The notes beneath the pieces are model-generated. The model saw only the letters and a program-made list of their open reading frames with translations. It was not told the DNA's origin and made no database searches. DNA of 64,000 nucleotides from contig JACGCN010000001.1 in assembly GCA_014905825.1 (NCBI GenBank), positions 2,852,001 through 2,916,000 of the forward strand. The letters are read 5' to 3'. Positions 56,212 through 64,000 of this stretch are shown here, piece by piece. Origin of the DNA: Lyophyllum atratum. Its lineage: Eukaryota; Basidiomycota; Agaricomycetes; Agaricales; Lyophyllaceae. Position 1 is the first letter of the stretch. Each line of letters begins with the position of its first letter. A program made the translations under genes and the position numbers.

Positions 56212-58171
56212 ATGGACTTTACTGATGTCTACAAGCAGTCTTCTTCCCTCGTTGCCTTCAGCCCTGGCGCGCATTTCATTCTGACCGCGGTACAAGATAG
56301 GATTATTGTAAGACGCACAGACACCCTCCAGATCACTCGGACTTGGCTCCTCAACACTTCGAAATCACCCACAAATGCGTCTCTTACAACTTTCAAATCA
56401 AAGCCTAGCGCATCGAGTACCAACGCCGCTCAAGAAGGATGGATTTCTCATACAGGGTGGTCCAGCGATTCTGAGTATATCCTTGCCGCTTGTGCCAAAC
56501 GCGGCGTCGTACATCTCCAGAAGCTACGCGACGAAGATTGGAACGGACGTATAGACTGCGGCGCGGAAGGTGACCGATATCGCGGTCTTCTGCTGCAGAT
56601 CCTGATTCGCTTGTCTAGGTCTCGCCAAAGCCGAATGGGCCCCCGACGGGCGAACCATCCTTTGTTTTTCGGAGTGGGGTGTATGTGATTTCTGATGCAC
56701 TAGGTATCTTATATTCTCATCTTCCACTTTAGCTGCGCGTTACACTATGGTCATTGGTGACCGGAGCTGCCACATACATTCAATTTCCTATCCACCCTGA
56801 CAGAGGTTTGTTTTTCGGTCCATCTATCTACTACTTATTCATATTTCGGGCTAGGTCACGCATTTCGCTCAGATGGGCGGTATTTTGTCCTAGCAGAGCG
56901 GCATAAATGTAAGGAAACCTTGGGTATCTATGATGTTCCCGATTCGTATAAGTTGGTCAGGGTATGTTGATCTCCCATTCTTTTCCTAAGTGCTGTGGGT
57001 GAACGTAGCTCAGCACTTTCCGCTCCCCACTGCCTCACTGTCATCCTTGTCACTTTCGCCAACTGGAAACTACTTGGCAGCATGGGAGGGGCCATTAGAG
57101 GTCAGAAAACAGTCTATCTATGTTTCGAATGCTGAAACCTCAACAGTACAAACTTTATGTACTTAATCTTGCTGGTAGTACCGTAGGTACGTTCTCCCCC
57201 GACCGTGATCCTGGCCTGGGTATCCGATACGTGAGTTGGCATCCAACTGGAATGTTCCTTGCCGTTGGCGGCTGGGATGACCGGGCATGTTCAACGTCTC
57301 ATACGAATGTATGCAGTTCTGATATCTACCGACAATAGGTTCACATATTGGACAACCTTAGTTGGTCACCAGTTGCAACGTTAGATCTTTCGGCTAGAAT
57401 CCCCAGTGGTATTGTAAGTTCGGGTATGTCGTTTGCGATATTATAATCTTGACCTATATGGCTCCAGGCAATTTGGCGGGAGCCGTCCAAGTGGCTTGAA
57501 ACTACTGAAGGCCGCGGGTTTCTTTCCTGTAGGTGTGCTTGTCCGCGCTTTTTTTCCAGCTTCCGAGGTCTAGTCCTACAGATGAACGACTACAGGGTCC
57601 TCATACAATCACCGTTGTGCGGGCCGATCCCATCAAACCAACTCCAAAGAGTGGGGTCGCTCAGTTAGATTGGAATATAAATGGGAGCCTCCTTTGTGTT
57701 CGTTTTGGTCAGTGTATCATATATCTACTCATCTACAGTCGGCTGAATGATGAAGGTAGAAAATACACCGACGGCAGTGCATATTTTTGATTTTCCTACG
57801 ACACCAGGAGCTTTCGCCCCTAATCTAAGGACTGTTCTCCTTCATGCTCGGCCAGTACAACATGTACACTGGAATCCTGTGCGGAAAGGCTCTTTGGCCC
57901 TTTGTTGCGGAAGCCAAAGCACGTATATGTGGAGCAATGAATGGGTCGGTGAGGGAGGGGAGGAGGAGGAGATCGCCGAATGTATAGGTGTCCCAGCGAG
58001 TAAGTACATCCAGTTCATCTTTGTAGTCTTGACTGACATTCACGTTGTTTCTCTGCAGTGGAGAAATTCGAGACGAGGGACCTCAAATGGGCACCTGACG
58101 GGAAAGGCCTTGTGTTATTGGATAAGGACCAATTTTGCTGTGCGTTCGAGGTCCAAGAGGAAGATATGTGA
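56212..58171 (+). CDS. WRAP73: WD-repeat protein WRAP73 (WDR8-like)
   Basis: Eleven exons (56212-56569, 56619-56680, 56733-56805, 56855-56961, 57014-57100, 57147-57284, 57339-57413, 57468-57528, 57582-57707, 57760-57999, 58059-58171) give 479 aa. WD40 protein of microtubule-organising centres: fission yeast Wdr8 and human WRAP73 form a complex with SSX2IP/Msd1 and a kinesin-14. Seen: SLVAFSPGAHFILTAVQDRI, EYILAACAKRGVV, EWAPDGRTILCFSEWGLRVTLW, SPTGNYLAAWEGPLE, SWHPTGMFLAVGGWDDRVHIL, LDWNINGSLLCVR, VQHVHWNPVRKGSLALC, STYMWSNEW and DLKWAPDGKGLVLLDKD. The intron at 57285 uses a GC donor (GCATGT). The gene diverges from the DHA1 transporter gene with 279 bp between starts. Confidence 0.85.
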
Positions 58172-58600
58172 TAGCGTCAGGTTGTTTCGACTGCCAAGAG
58201 ATCTTCCGGAGGAAGTTGGTGACGCTTTGCTATCTATCACAACATCATTTCAGGGGATACTAACTATCCAGGTTGCGTACCGCGAAACGGCCTGCGCCCG
58301 TATTCCTATGATTCTTGGACGTGGAGGCTGTTGTAATAGCAACCTCACCACTAGCATCATTCGCATTACCGGCAGTGGAGAATGAGACTGAAGATGCTGA
58401 GGGTTGAGTCTCTAGTAGACGGACATAGCTCTCCACACATACAACGCTCCTCCAAATGGACCCAAGGTCATCGCAGTATCTCACTTCAGTAGCTAAGGAT
58501 TCAAAAATTAGTGTAGTAGTAGTTGCATAACGGCTGGTTACTATTAGAGTCTAGTATCAAGTCTACCATCAAACGATAGTCTAAACTTGGACGGAGAAGC
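58172..58600. other. Intergenic stretch
   Basis: 3' flank of WRAP73 and promoter of the hydrolase gene. No coding signal or repeat is seen. Confidence 0.5.
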
Positions 58601-58660
58601 ATGCTCTTACATTTAAATGAGCACGGATTGGTACCCCTGACTGCATCGTTCTTGAAGCAG

Positions 58661-60024
58661 ATGGATGGCACACTGTACAAAACGGTGACGACGTCTCGTG
58701 GGTTTGAATACCACTACTATCACTTGCCAGCTCAGGATCTTTCTTTGCCTACTCTGATGTTCCTCCACGGCTTCCCGCGACATCCTGCATTTGGGTAGAA
58801 CAAGTCGCCTTTTTTAGCAAGCATGGCTTTCGTCTCCTCGTCCCAGACATGCTTGGTTTTGGCGAAACCTCGAAGCCTACTGATCCAGAGGCGTACAAAC
58901 CCAGTTTGGTTTGTGAGGATATTCTAGACATCCTGAACGCAGAGGGGATAGAAAAGGTGGTCGCAATTGGCCATGATATGTTCGTTACTCTCTACACGAC
59001 AGCAGAAGACTCGGCTGAAGGATGAATATACTCTTGCTCTAGAGGTTCGAAGATTGTATCTCGACTTGCCAACTTCTACGAGACGCGATTCCTGGGCTAC
59101 GCTTTCCTTGCTGTCCCTTACTCCGCACCAAGACCGATGCACACAATGGAATTCACTATATACGCAGTCAGTCTTGCTTCACTTTGTATATTCATGGACG
59201 ACAAGTAGTAAATCCAGCTTACTCAAGACGAAAAGAATGTGTGGATATGAACTGGTTGGTCATACTCTCTTCTTTGCCGAGGACGATTCTGTGAGAATCA
59301 TCGAAGACCATGTAAGTCCTTACTACGTCCAAGTCCGGCTTCCTTCTCACTGCGAAAATGGCTTTCTTGCAAACTAGTTGGACTCGTTTTATAGCGCCAT
59401 GTTCCCAGAGGACCCTAAAATGTGGGTCACGGAGGTTGCACCTATCGGCGCACTAAGGGCGTGGCTGGAGGCAAGTAGGACGACGCCGTTGCCCTCCTAC
59501 CTGTCACGGAAGGTATTCTCGACAAGTTGACGGTTTTAATATAGTTCGAAGCCTCATTCTATTTCGTTAGCATAAAGAAACATGGTGCGAAGTGTTTATT
59601 CGGAACGGATTTGCGGCGCCTCTGTGCTGGTTCAAGGTTAGACAATTCCTGTACCCACAGGAAATTGACTAACGCGATCCCTGCCAGGCAATTGTATCTG
59701 GTGTCAATGCTACTGACGACAAGGGTGAGTATGTTCCTGCGCTTGATCAGTTCGATTTTCCGCAGCTTGGAAGCCAATCTGACGAGGCTTTGCCAAATTC
59801 GACCGTTAGCCGTACCATTGGAAAATTATATCATCAAGCAACCTGTGTTTTTTGCTGCGGCAAGGCACGACTATATCTCCCGTTCTGTCTTGGGAATAGC
59901 CACGACGAACCATAACTGTCAGGATGCGTCCATTCGCGAATTCAGCGCTGGGCATTGGCTTATGGTATCTCACCATGCCGAGGTCAACGCAGCGTTGTTC
60001 AGTTGGATCATGGACGTTGTGTAG
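58661..60024 (+). CDS. Epoxide hydrolase-like alpha/beta hydrolase (one frame break)
   Basis: Exons 58661-58979, 59043-59166, 59228-59311, 59378-59512, 59571-59636, 59688-59724 and 59810-60024 give 326 aa if one base is restored. Alpha/beta-hydrolase features: the oxyanion HGFP (FLHGFPRHP), VPDMLGFGETSKPTDPEAY, the nucleophile region IGHDIG (family GHDWG; Asp kept, Trp replaced by Ile), the cap region (GYELVGHTLFFAEDD, FYSAMFPEDPKMW, APIGALRAW), the late acid region VFFAAARHDY and the catalytic His in GHWLMVSHHAEV. A soluble epoxide hydrolase role is likely, with the substrate unknown. The break is at 58790-58792: TTT where TTTT restores AFWVEQV. An in-frame ATG at 58601 could extend the N-terminus by 20 residues. 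Confidence 0.75.
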
Positions 60025-61153
60025 GGGGAGGTATACTAATTTCGTTGCAGATGGTCTACAACTGTCTCTAATAGCTTGCATGGATTGGATGAATAACAAG
60101 CCCGATAATCCAAAGTAACAGCCTGTTATTGACTTCATTCCCCGCCTGCCACATAGCCGAATGGCTCGCATCGGTCGTGCGTAAGCAGGTGCCCTCTGCA
60201 ATACCGAGCACACGTCGCTTTGCCTACGGCAACAAGAGCAATCATTGTCATCTTTTGCTCCCCCGAAAAGAAACCTTATAGACACAGTGATCGTCAGAGG
60301 AGATAGCTGGATTCGTCACTTTAAGTCAAGATGTGGTGACCAAGAAAAAAACACCTTGGCTGTCTTCTATATCGATGGTCGATGTTACGACCCTGTACCA
60401 GCACCAGCACAGCGAGGCTTCTAGACCACCTTTGAGAACGGACTTGAGATTCCTCCAAAAATAATGCGGTTGATAAGGAAGCAAGAATAACACATCGAAG
60501 ATCACCTCTACAGCGATGTGTTTCACCTCAGTCGCCTTATTGCTCGTCTCAACCCAGGAACTCTGCTCACTAGAAGACATAAAGTGAGAGACACGAACAT
60601 TTGGATCGTCCACCAAGGTGAGGCGGCAGAGAAAACCAGACTGCCGGAGATCAAAACCAACTCAGGTCCAGAAACTGAGTAGACAAATGTCCGCTGGCGA
60701 TGGTCTGTTCTAACTTTCGGTGTCAAGGATGTCAAGTATGGCGGATTATGCTGGGACAGGTGGGGTCGGTCCGTGTCCAAGCAATCGGGCACGAGTGAGC
60801 CGTGCCCCTAGTACAATCACAGGACGTGTTTGGGAAGCCGCGGAGGAAGAGAGAGATTGGTTTCAGTTAGGGCGCAGGGTAGTAAATGATGTACTTAAGC
60901 GCCCGACCTGTATCGCTGAAGCTGATTGGCAGCTCGTCAAGGATACTGTACTAGTAGAAGTCGTGCCAAGTGAGTTGGTAGACTTACGTACATTTCTTAT
61001 GTGACTTAGCAGATTTTGCTTTGGGACTTGTCTGATTTGAAATAGGAGGTTAGCAAATGAGTCGAGCCGTGACGCGCGTTCGATCGATTTTTCTGACATA
61101 ATAACGGCGGTCAGGTTTTTTGTGCCTTCTGTCACAACTGATTCATCTCCTCC
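60025..61153. other. Long intergenic stretch, at most a gene remnant
   Basis: 1.1 kb without a confident gene. A plus-strand ORF at 60720-61004 (94 codons) contains helical-looking sequence (RVWEAAEEERDWFQLGRRVV; LVKDTVLVEVVPSELVDL) and ends just past a GTGAGT donor-like site, so it could be an exon of a small or decayed gene. No partner exon or family was recognised. Confidence 0.35.
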
Positions 61154-63776
61154 ATGCTTTCACGGTCCCTCCGAGCTGCCTCTCTTGTCAATAACCGCAG
61201 AATATCCCTCACCACTGCTCGCTTGTACGCCACACCCGCTCAACCCAGGTCTCCAAGAAAAACTTCGAAACCGAGCACTACACCCGGGACTGATGCGCCA
61301 TCCAGGACGGTAGAGGACGGAGAGGGTGTGAAGGGCAAGGAAAGGGAGGCAGATGACTCGCCGGTCATGGGTCGGGATGCAGAGGAGAAGAAATCAACTT
61401 CGGCCAAGCAGGAGCAGGACTCTTCCCCTACCCAACCCCCTCCTCCTCCGCAGAAACCCGACATCCCCAAAGCCCTCGAGGGCTTCTTCCAGCAATATCA
61501 GCAGCAGTCATCACAACACAAGCAGGACTCATCCCGTAGATCTGAGTCAAATTCCGACAAGGGCAAATCGAACAATGAACCCCCGCCCCCGAACAACGGG
61601 TTCTCTAACCATCAGCTAGCATGGATGGCCGCCTCCGCCGCTGCGTACCTTGCGTATTCCAACGCAAGCGGCGCTGGCTCCCGTGAAATAACCTGGCAGG
61701 AATTCCGGAATGCGTTCCTCGACAAGGGCCTTGTGGAAAAGCTGACTGTTGTGAATGGCCACAAAGTCCGCGTCAAACTTCACTCCAATGCAGCAAATGC
61801 CGTCTATCCCGGTGCGCCACTCGGTTCGGGAGAAATATACTTCTCGATTGGCAGCGTTGATGCGTTCGAGCGCAAGCTGGACGAGGCCCAAGCGGAGTTG
61901 GGTATTCCTAGCCATGAACGCATCCCTGTCGCCTACCAAGACGAAATCTCCGCTTTCAGTGCCGCTCTTAACTTCGCTCCGACGGTCCTTCTAGTCGGTT
62001 TCCTTTACTGGATGTCCAGACGTAGCAGCGGAGGCTCAGGAGGTGGCATCTTCAGCATCGGAAAGAGTCGTGCCAAGCTATTCAATAAGGATACGGAAGT
62101 GAAGACGAAGTTTAAGGATGTCGCGGGAATGGATGAGGCGAAGGAGGAGATCATGGAATTTGTCAAGTTTCTTAAGGAGCCGGCGAAATACGAGAAGTTG
62201 GGCGCGAAGATCCCGCGGGGCGCGATCCTCTCCGGGCCTCCAGGAACTGGCAAAACTCTCATTGCAAAGGCGACTGCAGGCGAAGCTTCGGTTCCTTTCC
62301 TGTCTGTCTCTGGCTCCGAGTTCGTCGAAATGTTCGTTGGTGTCGGATCCTCAAGAGTGCGCGATCTCTTCGCCTCGGCCAAGAAGCATGCACCCTGCAT
62401 CATATTTGTCGATGAAATCGATGCTATTGGAAAGTCACGAGCGAAAGGTGGCAACTTCGGTGGCAACGATGAGCGGGAGTCCACCCTCAACCAATTGCTG
62501 GTGGAGATGGATGGGTTTGGTACCAACGAGCACATTGTTGTGCTGGCTGGAACTAATCGGCCTGACGTCCTCGATCCCGCCCTCATGCGTCCAGGCCGAT
62601 TTGATCGTCACATAGCAATCGACCTTCCAGATGTCTCTGGTCGCAAGGGCATCTACATGGTCCATCTTGGGCCTCTTCGCCTTGCCGAAGAGTTGGTCAA
62701 AGACATCGGGAGTTTCGCTCAGAAGCTCGCCGTTCTCACTCCTGGCTTTTCAGGAGCAGACATTGCGAATGTTTGTAACGAAGCTGCTTTGCATGCCGCT
62801 CGTAAAGCCTCTGAATACGTCGACTCGGTTGATTTCGACAGCGCTATCGAGCGCGTGATCGTTGGGCTCGAGAGGAAGAGTCGTGTGCTGAGCCCTGAGG
62901 AGAAGAAGACAGTGGCATATCATGAAGCTGGCCACGCTGTCTGCGGGTGGTTTCTGGAGCACGCCGACCCATTACTCAAAGTCAGCATCATTCCAAGAGG
63001 AACTGGTGCACTAGGTTATGCCCAGGTAGGTTTAACCGTTACCTTCATTTATGTCTCAAGCATTCAAAAATTCTATAGTATCTACCACCCGATCGGTATC
63101 TGCTTTCAACACCACAGATGCGAGACAGGATATGTATGACTCTGGGAGGGCGGGTATCCGAAGAAATTTTCTTTGGTTCCGGGAACATCACCACAGGCGC
63201 CCAAGATGATCTGCAAAAGATTACTCGTATGGCGTTCGAGGCTTGTGCTAACTATGGGATGAATGATATCATCGGCCCTGTCAGTTACGGGGGTGATAAA
63301 GGGGCCAAGGAAAGTTGGACAAAACCTTTCAGTGAACGGACCGCAGAGATGTTGGATTCAGAAGTACGCAAGATGATCACGTGAGTTGTTTCTCTCCCTC
63401 AGCACCGATTGCCTTACTCATGGTCAAAAGGGATGCATACGAGCGAACGAGGAATCTCTTGACGGAGCATCGGGATGACGTGATCAAGGTCGCTAGTCTC
63501 CTTCTCGAAAAGGAGGTGATCACTCGGTACGTACCTTTTTTGACATAACATATTGGTCCCTTTATTAACAGGTATCTTTAACCTAGGGAGAACATGATTG
63601 AGCTGCTCGGAAAGCGACCATTCGCTGGCCGCTCGGACGATATGGATAAATGGCTCGACGAGAACCACCGGAAATTTCCTCCCGCCCCTTCTCTACCAGA
63701 AGATCCACCAATAGATGAACCTCTTCCGTCCCCTGTTGCTGCTGCAACAAGGGTTTTAGACAGGTTCAGGTTTTAG
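61154..63776 (+). CDS. Mitochondrial m-AAA protease subunit (AFG3/YTA12, FtsH family)
   Basis: Four exons (61154-63025, 63079-63380, 63431-63526, 63587-63776) give 819 aa. ATP-dependent zinc metalloprotease of the mitochondrial inner membrane, degrading membrane proteins and maturing uL32m. Layout: a basic presequence ([16 protein letters not shown]), a Gln/Pro/Ser-rich linker, TM1 ([15 protein letters not shown]), the FtsH extracellular domain ([20 protein letters not shown]), TM2 ([14 protein letters not shown]), Walker [10 protein letters not shown], Walker [12 protein letters not shown], the second-region-of-homology [18 protein letters not shown], the zinc site AYHEAGHAV, and [20 protein letters not shown]. 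Exon 2 begins [14 protein letters not shown]. The C-terminus is Pro-rich. Whether it is the Yta12 or the Afg3 paralogue is not decidable here. Confidence 0.93.
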
Positions 63777-63869
63777 TTAGCTCACTACTGCATACTATAT
63801 AATTCGCTACACTTCCATCTTACATGTTTATTGCGGCTGATTCATAGGATAGCTAGCAACACTCTCTAC

Positions 63870-64000
63870 TCAAATTGTATACCTGAAGCCGCTCCATTCG
63901 TCTCCCTTATCAATCCGTGCAGCTTGCACACTGTCATAACGACCATTTTTCGGATCCGCGTACTTGTTATTGACGCCTTCGATAACCTCGTCTCGTTCCC
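63870..64000 (-). CDS. C-terminal end of an unidentified gene (runs off the window)
   Basis: On the minus strand, entering from the right edge, an open frame of 42 codons ends at TGA (63872-63870). It reads, in part, VIEGVNNKYADPKNGRYDSV and KGDEWSGFRYTI. Composition is coding-like (charged, balanced). No family is recognised from so short a piece. Confidence 0.4.
   Translation of the reverse strand, partial: ERDEVIEGVNNKYADPKNGRYDSVQAARIDKGDEWSGFRYTI

Noticed and set aside
60720..61004. 94-codon plus-strand ORF treated as a gene
   Set aside because: Only mildly coding-like, no family and no second exon; mentioned in the intergenic entry instead.

Overview
This 64 kb window is nuclear DNA from an intron-dense filamentous basidiomycete, most likely an agaricomycete. 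Most genes carry many short introns (about 45-60 nt, GT-AG with a few GC-AG). Proteins typical of basidiomycetes are present: a CAS1-type polysaccharide O-acetyltransferase, a CSL transcription factor, a STS1/Cut8 tether, and RRP15, GID8 and REX4 relatives. About 33 protein-coding genes lie on both strands. I saw no rRNA, tRNA, CRISPR array or plasmid/phage feature. The exon structures below were rebuilt by hand from splice sites and reading-frame continuity, and nearly all close exactly in frame.

Layout. 1-6 kb: 3' part missing of a BCK1-like MAPKKK, a 717 bp inverted-repeat transposon (MITE-like), GID8, a broken flavin monooxygenase, RRP15. 6-19 kb (plus strand): ankyrin/DIL protein, rhomboid protease, CAS1 acyltransferase, STS1/Cut8, a PPR-like protein. 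19-27 kb: REX4-type exonuclease homologue lacking catalytic residues, mitochondrial carrier, MARCH-type E3 ligase, two small secreted/GPI-type proteins, ribulose-phosphate 3-epimerase. 27-46 kb (mostly minus): DXD glycosyltransferase, pyruvate kinase, CSL factor, unknown gene, TM7S3/TM198-type membrane protein, DEAD-box helicase, sugar transporter, MIM2-like protein, PPR protein. 46-64 kb: U-box cyclophilin, VPS20, PP2C phosphatase, prefoldin 6, mitochondrial uS17, DHA1 transporter, WRAP73, epoxide-hydrolase-like enzyme, m-AAA protease, and the end of one more gene.

The genes are mostly housekeeping and are not an obvious pathway cluster. Several serve mitochondria (uS17m, m-AAA protease, carrier, MIM2-like, DEAD-box helicase, PPR proteins). 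Others act in protein turnover (GID8, STS1, MARCH ligase, U-box cyclophilin, VPS20) or in cell wall and carbohydrate handling (BCK1, CAS1, DXD glycosyltransferase, sugar transporter, RPE, pyruvate kinase).

Two window-wide signals stand out. First, at least seven genes, including pyruvate kinase, contain single-base frame breaks, mostly in short homopolymers, which points to consensus indel errors more than to mass pseudogenisation. Second, very small exons (3, 5, 9, 9, 11, 13, 13, 15, 17, 17 and 18 nt) and five candidate GC-AG introns are unusually frequent. I did not find a convincing undescribed multi-gene system. The best biological leads are the exonuclease homologue with lost active-site acids, the MITE next to GID8, and the microexon-rich transporter.
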